5,977 nucleotides of DNA from Desulfocapsa sp. (GCA_020717935.1 DYDK01000112.1:1-5977); one strand, 5' to 3'; positions 1 through 5,976 are shown, numbered from the stretch's first letter. Made by a program: numbers and translations. Notes: generated by a model not told the origin, from the sequence alone.

Positions 1-42
1 TTCAATGAAACAGAGGGTTCCAAGGCTATTGCTTATCCATGA
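1..42 (+). CDS. 3' end of an upstream reading frame (partial)
   Basis: The frame starting at base 1 is open and reads FNETEGSKAIAYP before a TGA at 40-42. That stop overlaps the ATG at 39-41 of the channel gene as ATGA, the usual arrangement of translationally coupled genes. Thirteen codons are too few to identify a product. There are two readings. It may be the tail of a separate upstream gene. Alternatively, it may be the earlier part of the same channel gene, put out of frame by a single-base insertion or deletion; this would explain why the downstream frame has no signal peptide and no clear ribosome binding site. The sequence alone cannot decide between them. Confidence 0.4.
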   Translation, partial: FNETEGSKAIAYP

Positions 43-1607
43 TTGACGAGGTCTGGAATGAGAACAACGCCACCACTCTGTCTCGCTTGAATAGTGAAGC
101 CCTGGAACTCAATAAACAAAATGTGGTCGTCGGGGCCAAATTAGATAAAGCCGTTACCGCCCTGACCGTAGCGGTCAAGGGCGAAGCCGTTACCGACACT
201 CTTGAAAACGAAAAGGAGCGATTGGAGCTGGCACTGATGGCCATCAAAATTCGGCAACGGGCCATTACTCAAGAGAAGATGAGCCTCGGGTTCGCATCGA
301 AGGCTGCGTCGTTCAGGCAAGAGTGGATCACGGCCTTGGTTGAGATGGTGAGCGGGAGTCAATCGGTTGTGTTTATTGAAAGCTGGCGTAAAAATAATGA
401 GGTTTTGAAGACGGAAAACGATGCCCTGGTTCGGGAGCTGGCTTTAGTCTCCCGTCAACGATCCGATCTGAGCCAGCGCCTGGTGACCCTTGCCAACACG
501 ATGGGTTCCCCCGATTCGCAAGCCGTTCTTGCCAAGCAGGCTGACAAGACAGCGGAAAATGTTGAAGTCTTTATGCTGGATATAACGGACAATGTGCAAA
601 CCCTTTCCCGCTTGCAGGAAGAGATCGGCCTGATAATCAAGCTCATGGGCAACAAAATGAACAGGGGTGAACGCTTGCTTTCCTGGGGGGTTGGCTATCT
701 GAATGATAAGTGGGAACGGGTGCATACGGTGCTCTTTTACCCGTTGTTTACCGTGGGGGAAACGGCCATCTCCCTGATCCTGATCGGGAAGGTGCTGCTG
801 ATGATTTTTATCGGGATGCGGATTCTCAAGATCATTCGCCGGAAAATGACTCGACTTCTGACGGAGAAAACCGCTATGGCGACCGGGGCGGTGAATTCGC
901 TGACGACTCTGGTCTATTACGCCTCGCTGGTTCTTGGCATTTTGCTGATTTTGTCTTTGGCGGGTTTTCAGGTCAGTCAGTTGGGGATAATTTTCGGGGC
1001 GCTGGGGGTGGGTATTGGTTTTGGTCTGCAGACAGTGTTTAATAATTTTTTCAGCGGCATTATCCTGCTGACGGAACAGACAATTCAGGTGGGCGATTTC
1101 GTGCAGTTAGCCACTGGTATTGATGGCGAGGTGCGGAAAATCTCGATTCGGGCCACCATTGTCAGGACCTTTGATGGTGAAGATGTCATTGTCCCTAATT
1201 CTGAATTTGTGTCCAGCCGGGTCAACACCTGGAGTTTTGGGGATAATTGGCGGCGGCTGAAGATTCCTTTTGGCGTCTCGTATGGCTCTGATCCGGAAGA
1301 GGTTGTTCGGCTGGCCATCGAGGCGGCCCGTGAGGTACGGGTAACAAAGGAGGACGATGCCCATCCCCTGCGGATCTTTTTTGAGGGCTTTGGGAGTAAC
1401 AGCCTTGATTTTTCCATCAGGCCCTGGTGCTGGATGAATCAGATTCACGCCAATACCGGAATGATCAGCGACTATTATTTTGCTCTGTTTCGCAAGTTCA
1501 AAGAGGCAGGGATTGAGCTCCCTTTTCCGCAGACCGATTTGCATCTTAAATCCATTGCGCCGGAGGTGCTGGCTGCCGTACAGCGAATCAATGTTGTTCA
1601 GGAATAA
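39..1607 (+). CDS. MscS-family mechanosensitive ion channel with long helical N-terminal region
   Basis: Predicted inner-membrane small-conductance mechanosensitive channel, which opens under membrane tension to release solutes during hypo-osmotic shock. Residues 1-228 are mostly helical and rich in Leu, Glu and Lys, with coiled-coil-like stretches. Hydrophobic segments lie at about 240-263, 287-309 and 313-345. The third is the Gly/Ala-rich pore helix of MscS (GALGVGIGFGLQ at 320-331, then NNFFSGIILL), followed by the beta-domain signature QVGDFV (350-355) and DVIVPNS (382-388). The C-terminal alpha/beta domain ends with the typical GIELPFPQTDLHL (491-503). The length of 522 residues exceeds E. 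coli MscS (286), as in the extended subfamily. The start is doubtful. An in-frame stop lies at 6-8, no good Shine-Dalgarno precedes the ATG, and the basic residues after the first membrane segment (RILKIIRRK) place the N-terminal region in the periplasm, which would need a signal peptide that is absent. The real gene may begin outside the window. The lipoprotein gene follows after 33 bases with no terminator between them. Confidence 0.93.
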   Translation: MIDEVWNENNATTLSRLNSEALELNKQNVVVGAKLDKAVTALTVAVKGEAVTDTLENEKERLELALMAIKIRQRAITQEKMSLGFASKAASFRQEWITALVEMVSGSQSVVFIESWRKNNEVLKTENDALVRELALVSRQRSDLSQRLVTLANTMGSPDSQAVLAKQADKTAENVEVFMLDITDNVQTLSRLQEEIGLIIKLMGNKMNRGERLLSWGVGYLNDKWERVHTVLFYPLFTVGETAISLILIGKVLLMIFIGMRILKIIRRKMTRLLTEKTAMATGAVNSLTTLVYYASLVLGILLILSLAGFQVSQLGIIFGALGVGIGFGLQTVFNNFFSGIILLTEQTIQVGDFVQLATGIDGEVRKISIRATIVRTFDGEDVIVPNSEFVSSRVNTWSFGDNWRRLKIPFGVSYGSDPEEVVRLAIEAAREVRVTKEDDAHPLRIFFEGFGSNSLDFSIRPWCWMNQIHANTGMISDYYFALFRKFKEAGIELPFPQTDLHLKSIAPEVLAAVQRINVVQE

Positions 1608-1640
1608 ACTTTTTTTCATTTATGAAGGAGATGGCCTTGT

Positions 1641-1985
1641 ATGAAAATCCCATTCGCACCCTTTTGTATTTTTTTCGGCATAGTGTCTCTCACCGCCTGC
1701 ACCCAGGAAACGCAGAACAAGTTCGGCCGTGCCGTCCAGAACTGGACCGGCACCAATGGCATACTGGAGGTCTATGCCGGTGAGAAATTAGTGAAACGAT
1801 TTCTTCAGATTGACAAACTCACTACCGCACCGGCGACCGAGAGCGGCAAAGACCGTCCCTATCGTTTTGGCTATGGTGTGTTAGACGAAAATCTCGATGG
1901 TGTGGCTGATGTCAATGAGAAGAAGGTTTATTTTGAGTTCAGTGATTATTCTACCTCATATGTCTTTTACGAGTCGCCTCGATAG
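1641..1985 (+). CDS. small predicted lipoprotein of unknown function
   Basis: I do not recognise this 114-residue protein as a named family. Residues 1-20 form a lipoprotein signal: Met-Lys, a hydrophobic core rich in Phe and Ile, and a lipobox LTAC with Cys20 as the lipidation site. Thr at +2 makes outer-membrane sorting likely by the usual rule in enterobacteria. The mature part of about 94 residues has a Gly/Trp region (NWTGTNGILEVY, 34-45) and ends in aromatic-rich beta-like strands. Residues 82-93 (DENLDGVADVNE) match a calcium-binding loop: D82, N84, D86, G87, D90 and E93 sit at EF-hand positions 1, 3, 5, 6, 9 and 12. The start is firm because AAGGAG at 1625-1630 lies 10 bases before the ATG. 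The gene lies 33 bases behind the channel gene with no terminator, so the two are probably co-transcribed. Any functional link to the channel is inference. Confidence 0.85.
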   Translation: MKIPFAPFCIFFGIVSLTACTQETQNKFGRAVQNWTGTNGILEVYAGEKLVKRFLQIDKLTTAPATESGKDRPYRFGYGVLDENLDGVADVNEKKVYFEFSDYSTSYVFYESPR

Positions 1986-2071
1986 CGGTTTTTCCCTGTC
2001 GCCTGTAGCTAATGATGGCGGTGACTATGGCCTTTGGGCTGAAAAGAAGGGCATTTTCTCGGGTGTCAGGG

Positions 2072-2077
2072 TATAAT
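2072..2077 (+). promoter_or_regulatory. candidate -10 hexamer upstream of ychF
   Basis: A perfect TATAAT lies 62 bases upstream of the ychF ATG, in the 153-base gap after the lipoprotein gene. No good -35 hexamer is found at 16-18 bases spacing (bases there read around GGGCAT), and there is no TG extension. The call therefore rests on the -10 match and its sensible location. If real, it would give ychF its own transcript with a leader of about 50-55 bases. Confidence 0.35.
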
Positions 2078-2126
2078 GTTTGATTCTCTTGATTGTAAGA
2101 GATGTTAAAAGAGAACTTATTGATCG

Positions 2127-2133
2127 AAAGGAG
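2127..2133 (+). promoter_or_regulatory. Shine-Dalgarno that fixes the ychF start
   Basis: AAAGGAG ends 5 bases before the ATG at 2139. A GTG at 2133 in the same frame overlaps the last G of this motif, so it cannot be served by it. The ATG at 2139 is therefore the start, giving the N-terminus MGFRCGIVG, which matches the family's usual MGFKCGIVG. Confidence 0.8.
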
Positions 2134-2138
2134 TGGGT

Positions 2139-3236
2139 ATGGGGTTTCGTTGTGGTATTGTTGGCCTGCCAAATGTTGGTAAATCAACAATTTTTAATGC
2201 ATTGACTGCGGCTGGCATCGAGGCCGCTAATTATCCTTTTTGTACCATTGAGCCCAATGTCGGGATCGTGGCCATGCCGGATGCTCGACTGGATGCCTTG
2301 GCGACACTGGCTAAAACCAAAAGTAAAATTGGCACCCAGATGGAGTTTGTTGATATTGCCGGATTAGTGAAAGGGGCCAGTCAGGGTGAGGGACTGGGCA
2401 ACCAGTTCCTGGGTCATATCCGTCAGGTGGATGCCATTGTCCATGTGGTTCGCTGTTTTGAAGATGAAAATGTTGTTCATGTGGATGGTTCCATCGACCC
2501 GCAACGGGATCGTGAAATCATCAACATGGAGCTGATCCTTGCTGACCTTGATACTGTCGATAAACGGTTGAAAAAGACCCAGAGTCAGGCCAAATCCGGG
2601 GATAAAGTTTTCAAGGCCCAGGCCCTTTTCTTAGAAAAACTCCATGCTGCCCTTGATGTCGGACAAGCGGCCCGTACCGTGGCCGTTGACGGTGATCTGG
2701 AGCGGGAACTGCTTCGTGATCTTTGCCTGTTGACCAGCAAGCCCGTCCTTTATGTGGCGAATGTTGCTGAAGAAGATGCGGTGCAGGGGAATGATCAGGT
2801 GCGGGCTCTGGAAGAGATTGCCCGCCAGGAAGGGGCCTCGGTGGTGGTCATTTCCGGGAATATCGAGCAGGAGCTCAGCCAGTTGTCGCCGGAAGAACAG
2901 CAGGAGTTTCTGGCCGATATGGGGATGAGCGAGCCCGGGCTGAACCGGCTGATTACGGCCGGTTATGAGCTGTTGGGGCTGATTACCTTTTTCACCGTTG
3001 GCGAAAAAGAGACCCGGGCCTGGACCATCAGCAAAGGCGCCAGGGCCCCCGGAGCCGCTGGCAAGATTCATTCTGATTTTGAACGGGGCTTTATTCGGGC
3101 TGAAACCATTGCCTACGACGATTTTATCGCCTGTGGCAGCGAGGCCGTGGCCAAAGAGCGAGGCTTGATGCGTTCGGAAGGCAAGGAATATGTGGTTGCC
3201 GACGGCGATTGCCTGCTGTTTCGGTTTAATGTTTAG
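2139..3236 (+). CDS. ychF: redox-regulated ATPase YchF (OLA1/Obg-family P-loop protein)
   Basis: This 365-residue cytosolic P-loop NTPase belongs to the universally conserved YchF/OLA1 group. E. coli YchF has 363 residues and aligns almost end to end. The family binds ribosomes, prefers ATP to GTP, and is linked to translation and to negative control of the oxidative-stress response. Visible motifs are the G1 loop GLPNVGKST (9-17), the G3 region VDIAG (71-75), the conserved GxGEGLGNQFL stretch (about 79-91), and NVAE (208-211). NVAE is the NxxE element that replaces the guanine-specifying NKxD and explains the ATP preference. His114 sits at the position of the catalytic His of E. coli YchF (NVVHV). 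A helical insertion runs from about 125 to 200. The C-terminal TGS domain begins near 280 and contains the conserved AWTISKGARAP and AAGKIHSDFERGFIRAE stretches. The protein looks complete and functional. The gap to the next gene is 74 bases with no clear terminator. Confidence 0.98.
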   Translation: MGFRCGIVGLPNVGKSTIFNALTAAGIEAANYPFCTIEPNVGIVAMPDARLDALATLAKTKSKIGTQMEFVDIAGLVKGASQGEGLGNQFLGHIRQVDAIVHVVRCFEDENVVHVDGSIDPQRDREIINMELILADLDTVDKRLKKTQSQAKSGDKVFKAQALFLEKLHAALDVGQAARTVAVDGDLERELLRDLCLLTSKPVLYVANVAEEDAVQGNDQVRALEEIARQEGASVVVISGNIEQELSQLSPEEQQEFLADMGMSEPGLNRLITAGYELLGLITFFTVGEKETRAWTISKGARAPGAAGKIHSDFERGFIRAETIAYDDFIACGSEAVAKERGLMRSEGKEYVVADGDCLLFRFNV

Positions 3237-3310
3237 GGATTTTCACAGTTTTTATATGCCATTTCAGCACAAATTAAAGCTTTTCAGGCGTTATTTTAAG
3301 ACCCATTCCC

Positions 3311-4435
3311 ATGTCAAAAAAACAGTTTATCGCTCAATTCAAAGAAAAAGACCTGCTGGATGATATCTTTCTGGTCAAGACGGCACGACTGGCCGAGACC
3401 CGGGCCGGTAAGCCTTATCTGACCCTTGAGATTGCCGACCGAAGCGGGGAAATCGGCGGGCCACTCTGGGATCAGGTCGAGAAATTTCACGATCTGTGCC
3501 AGATGGGGGCCTTCGTGCATCTCAAAGGTGTGGTCTCGTCGTATCAGGGCAAACTCCAGATCAAGGTTGATGATATCCGGGCCGTGGAGCGCAGCGAGAT
3601 TGATCTGGCTGATTTTATTGTGACCTGTGTCCATGATCGAGTCGAGATGGCGGCCAGGATTCAGGCTTTGATTGCTTCGGTGAGCAATCCGTTCCTCAAG
3701 AAATTATTGTCACGAATCTTCAAGAAAGATGCTTCCAGGCCGCAGGGAATCGAGGGTGGTCAAGGGGGGGCCGACACAACCATCGCACCAGAGACGACCG
3801 AACTGCCCGAATCCCTCTGGCAACGATTTCAAGATTCTCCGGCGGCCAAGGGGATTCATCATGCCTATGTGGGAGGTCTGTTAGAGCATTCTCTGTCGGT
3901 GGCGACACTTGCGACTCTGCTTGCTGGGCATTATCCGGGGGTGGATCGCTCCCTGCTGGTGGCCGGAGCCCTGCTCCATGACATTGGCAAGGTGGATGAG
4001 CTGGCGATGGATCTGGCGCTTATTGATTATACCCCCCAGGGCCGACTGAAGGGGCATCTGGTTATGGGCAGTGAGCTGGTGGCTGGGGTGGCGGCCAAGA
4101 TTAAGGGCTTTCCGCCGGAATTGCTCCTTCAGTTGCAGCACTTGATTCTCAGTCATCATGGCCGCCAGGAGTTTGGTTCTCCCACCGTGCCTATGACCAT
4201 CGAGGCCTTTGTTCTCAGTTGCATTGATGACATTGATGCCAAGATGAACCTGATGGAGCAATTACGCCAAAAAATGAAAGAGCCAGGACTGCGCTGGACT
4301 GAATATCAGCGAACCCTGGAGAGGTATCTCTATCTTGGCCCTTTTGAGGAACGGGAACCGGATCCGCTGGTGAGTCTGTCTGAGCGACGGGGCACCCCAC
4401 CGCCTTCGCCATCACCACAGCCGAGGCTTTTTTGA
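3311..4435 (+). CDS. OB-fold/HD-domain protein, YhaM-like 3'-5' exoribonuclease family
   Basis: Predicted cytosolic metal-dependent hydrolase of the YhaM architecture: an N-terminal nucleic-acid-binding OB fold followed by an HD phosphohydrolase domain. Bacillus YhaM is a 3'-5' exoribonuclease. The OB fold spans about 15-95 (KPYLTLEIADRSGEIGGPLW, then VVSSYQGKLQIKV). The HD metal ligands are visible as H193 (LLEHS), H223-D224 (LLHDIGK), H282/H283 (SHHG) and D306/D307 (CIDDIDA). At 374 residues it is longer than Bacillus YhaM (314). Part of the excess is a Gly/Thr/Pro-rich, probably disordered linker at about 140-166 between the OB and HD parts, and part is a Pro/Ser-rich tail (363-372). The linker is encoded by a stretch with a run of seven G at 3764-3770. 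The ATG at 3311 has no convincing Shine-Dalgarno (only AAG at 3298-3300), yet the protein begins as relatives do. RNA as the substrate is inference; some HD proteins act on nucleotides. Confidence 0.88.
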   Translation: MSKKQFIAQFKEKDLLDDIFLVKTARLAETRAGKPYLTLEIADRSGEIGGPLWDQVEKFHDLCQMGAFVHLKGVVSSYQGKLQIKVDDIRAVERSEIDLADFIVTCVHDRVEMAARIQALIASVSNPFLKKLLSRIFKKDASRPQGIEGGQGGADTTIAPETTELPESLWQRFQDSPAAKGIHHAYVGGLLEHSLSVATLATLLAGHYPGVDRSLLVAGALLHDIGKVDELAMDLALIDYTPQGRLKGHLVMGSELVAGVAAKIKGFPPELLLQLQHLILSHHGRQEFGSPTVPMTIEAFVLSCIDDIDAKMNLMEQLRQKMKEPGLRWTEYQRTLERYLYLGPFEEREPDPLVSLSERRGTPPPSPSPQPRLF

Positions 4436-4479
4436 AACCATGATCACCAGGGGAGGTTGTTGGTATAGTTAATATTACA

Positions 4480-4548
4480 ACAAGAGCATTCTCCTCTTGT
4501 GAATGGCATAAGAGGCTCAGATGTAATAGTTATTTCTTAATGCTCTTG
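4480..4548 (+). promoter_or_regulatory. leader with alternative inverted repeats before holB
   Basis: Segment A (4480-4490) contains ACAAGAGCATT. It can pair with B: ACAAGAG at 4480-4486 against CTCTTGT at 4494-4500, 7 bp with a 7-base loop. It can also pair with D: CAAGAGCATT at 4481-4490 against AATGCTCTTG at 4539-4548, 10 bp perfect. When A pairs with D, B is free to pair with C (CCTCTT at 4493-4498 against AAGAGG at 4510-4515). A:B excludes both A:D and B:C. D ends 6 bases before the holB Shine-Dalgarno. No T-run follows, so this is not a plain intrinsic terminator. Regulation is inferred only from the layout. Confidence 0.4.
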
Positions 4549-4568
4549 AAAGAACAGGGGCAAAAAAC

Positions 4569-5657
4569 ATGATGGTTGGATACCAGAAAGCGGAACACTC
4601 GTTGCCTCCAACGGAGGCCGTCTTGCCCCGACTGCTCGGTCAAAAAAGGGCGAGAACCTTCTTGGGGGGGGCCTTGGCTTCGGGCCAATTGGCTCATGCC
4701 TATCTCTTTCGAGGGCCGGATGGGGTGGGCAAACAGCTCTTTGCCCGCCGTTTGGCAATGGCGGTCAATTGCCGACAGCGACTGGCTCAGGAGGCCCTGC
4801 CTGGTCTGGACTTGTTCGACAGTTGTGGGCACTGCTCCTCTTGTCGAAAATACATCTCGGGGAATCATCCTGATTTTATGGTAATTCGTCCGGAAAAAGG
4901 GACGATAAAAATTGACCGCATTCGAGAGATGATTCGGGCTCTTTCGTATCCTCCTTATGAATCGTCAATGCGGGTGGTCTTGCTGGAAGATATCCATACC
5001 ATGCGGGAGGAAGCGGCTAATTGTCTCCTGAAAACTTTAGAGGAGCCACCGGCCAGAAATTTGCTGATCTTAACGGCGGCAGCAGTTCGGCAGATTTTGC
5101 CCACCATTAGTTCCCGCTGCCAGACACTCTCCTTTTTTCATCTCAGTCAGGGGGAGACGGTGCAAATCCTGCAACAGCAACGACCGGAGATGGATACGGA
5201 AACAGCCCAGCTCCTGGCCCGCCTTTCTGAAGGGTGTCCAGGCCATGCCCTGCTCCTTGGTCACGGCGAGATGATTCCCCTCTGGCGGCAAGTGGTGGAT
5301 TTGCTTGCCGATCCGGAAAAAGATGATAATCGGGCTGTGGGATTCGTGTTGCAGGCCGCTGAAGCGATGGCCCTCTTGCAGGAAAATCTGCCATCCTTTT
5401 TGGGACTGTTGCGCATCTGGTTGCGTGATCTCCTAGGGACAGCGATCTTCGGACAAAGAGAAGATGGTGGAAGCGTGGAGGCTGATGGCACCGCTGATGG
5501 CACCGAAAGGGGGGGCAAAGAAATCAACCGGAAGGGCTGGAATTCTCGTCAGATTTTTGATAAGCTTCAGGCTGTTGACCAGGCCGAACGGGAACTTGCT
5601 CGCAACTGCACCCGCGCTCTGGTATGCGAGGCCTTATTGTTGAAGTTGCAGCGGTAA
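4569..5657 (+). CDS. holB: DNA polymerase III subunit delta' (clamp loader)
   Basis: Clamp-loader subunit that, with delta and the gamma/tau ATPases, opens the beta sliding clamp and loads it on primed DNA. It has 362 residues against 334 in E. coli. The AAA+ N-terminal part has LAHAYLFRGPDGVGK (41-55), a Walker-A-like loop ending in Lys-Gln rather than Lys-Thr/Ser, as is common in the non-ATPase delta' subunit. A zinc module is formed by C68, C86, C89 and C92. The Walker-B-like region is VVLLEDIHTM (136-145), followed by AANCLLKTLEEPP (149-161) and the hallmark SRC motif (S182-R183-C184). The C-terminal helical collar domain contains a Gly/Asp-rich insert at about 296-323 with a duplicated ADGT. 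The ATG at 4569 has a moderate CAGGGG at 4555-4560, but a TTG at 4623 behind GGAGG would give 344 residues and an N-terminus (PRLLGQKRAR) nearer the family's usual beginning. In many delta-proteobacteria holB follows tmk; here it follows the OB-HD gene. Confidence 0.95.
   Translation: MMVGYQKAEHSLPPTEAVLPRLLGQKRARTFLGGALASGQLAHAYLFRGPDGVGKQLFARRLAMAVNCRQRLAQEALPGLDLFDSCGHCSSCRKYISGNHPDFMVIRPEKGTIKIDRIREMIRALSYPPYESSMRVVLLEDIHTMREEAANCLLKTLEEPPARNLLILTAAAVRQILPTISSRCQTLSFFHLSQGETVQILQQQRPEMDTETAQLLARLSEGCPGHALLLGHGEMIPLWRQVVDLLADPEKDDNRAVGFVLQAAEAMALLQENLPSFLGLLRIWLRDLLGTAIFGQREDGGSVEADGTADGTERGGKEINRKGWNSRQIFDKLQAVDQAERELARNCTRALVCEALLLKLQR
4613..4617 (+). promoter_or_regulatory. holB: strong internal Shine-Dalgarno, possible alternative holB start
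   Basis: GGAGG lies 5 bases upstream of an in-frame TTG at 4623 (codon 19 of the long form). It is a better ribosome binding site than the CAGGGG before the ATG at 4569. The first 18 residues (MMVGYQKAEH onward) are not typical of the family, whereas residues 20 onward are. Either start is possible. Confidence 0.4.
5481..5504 (+). repeat. 12-bp perfect tandem duplication inside holB
   Basis: GCTGATGGCACC occurs twice in direct succession (5481-5492 and 5493-5504), encoding ADGT-ADGT at residues 305-312 of delta'. It sits in the low-complexity insert, next to a run of seven G at 5509-5515. It keeps the frame and looks like a recent slippage duplication in a tolerant surface loop. Confidence 0.9.
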
Positions 5658-5680
5658 AAAACACTTTTATCATCTATTAC

Positions 5681-5853
5681 CTAAATTCTGCAATCTATTG
5701 GCATTCGGCTGTCAAAACAAGCACATAGGCTTCGTTGGCTTCACCATTTTCATGCTCACCGTAGCTCTGCTACGCCTGTGCTGAAAATGGCTTGCCGCCT
5801 CGCCTCTGCGCCTGTTTTGACAGCCTCGGTGCTCAATCGATTGCAGAATTTAG
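5681..5853. repeat. 173-bp palindromic element (REP/MITE-like)
   Basis: A near-symmetric inverted repeat centred on base 5767. The outer arms CTAAATTCTGCAATC (5681-5695) and 5839-5853 match over 15 bp without error. GGCTGTCAAAACA (5707-5719) matches 5813-5825 over 13 bp. CCATTTTCA (5744-5752) matches 5782-5790 over 9 bp. The centre is CGTAGC-tct-GCTACG (5760-5774). The intervening parts pair partly (for example AGGC at 5727-5730 with GCCT at 5802-5805). TACCT occurs at 5678-5682 and 5854-5858, a possible 5-bp target duplication that would set the element at 5683-5853. No protein is encoded. It starts 23 bases after the holB stop. It could be a small non-autonomous transposable element, a REP-type repeat, or a structured RNA/bidirectional transcription barrier; there is no T-run for a classical terminator. 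Confidence 0.85.
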
Positions 5854-5892
5854 TACCTTACTCCTGAAAGTCTGTCATAAAAAACAAGAAAA

Positions 5893-5976
5893 TCAGGCGG
5901 CTATTTTCAATAAATTCTCAGTAGATGCGGCTAAAAATGCATTCACCACATTGGTTAATTTTGTCCCTTTGAGAGT
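5893..5976 (-). CDS. possible 3' end of a minus-strand gene (partial)
   Basis: On the minus strand a frame is open from the window edge (5976) to a stop at 5893-5895, giving 27 residues that begin TLKGTKLTNVVNAF and end NLLKIAA. The composition is protein-like, and a terminal A..xNLxKIA pattern recalls the tails of some DDE transposases (IS1182/IS4-like), but 27 residues cannot establish this. A second minus-strand frame is also open for 19 codons, so chance is not excluded. The rest of 5854-5977 shows no RNA gene, terminator or promoter that I can support. Confidence 0.25.
   Translation of the reverse strand, partial: TLKGTKLTNVVNAFLAASTENLLKIAA

Noticed and set aside
710..1042. 110-codon + strand frame inside the channel gene
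   Set aside because: Out of frame with the MscS membrane segments, composition rich in Gly, Asp and Ser with no domain; a shadow of the real gene.
1107..1619. 170-codon open frame on the minus strand
   Set aside because: It lies opposite the conserved MscS domain, which has clear family motifs; the translation is Pro/Arg-rich with no recognisable domain. It is a shadow.
2041..2058. GAAAA...TTTTC hairpin as a terminator after the lipoprotein gene
   Set aside because: Only a 5-bp A/T-rich stem with an 8-base loop and no T-run; too weak to call.
2133..2138. GTG at 2133 as the ychF start
   Set aside because: It overlaps the Shine-Dalgarno, and the family N-terminus begins at the ATG at 2139.
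4457..4475. TTGTTG with TATAGT/TAATAT as a holB promoter
   Set aside because: The hexamers are too close together for a sigma-70 promoter, and no other -35 fits at 16-18 bases.
4713..4736. Walker A of delta' ending in Lys-Gln as a loss-of-function mutation
   Set aside because: Delta' subunits usually lack a functional nucleotide site, so divergence after the Lys is normal for the family.
5752..5784. Short ATG frame inside the palindrome
   Set aside because: Ten codons with no ribosome site, lying across the central stem; no sign of coding.
5681..5853. Palindrome as a CRISPR repeat or an ordinary intrinsic terminator
   Set aside because: There is a single copy with no regularly spaced direct repeats, and no T-run after the stem.
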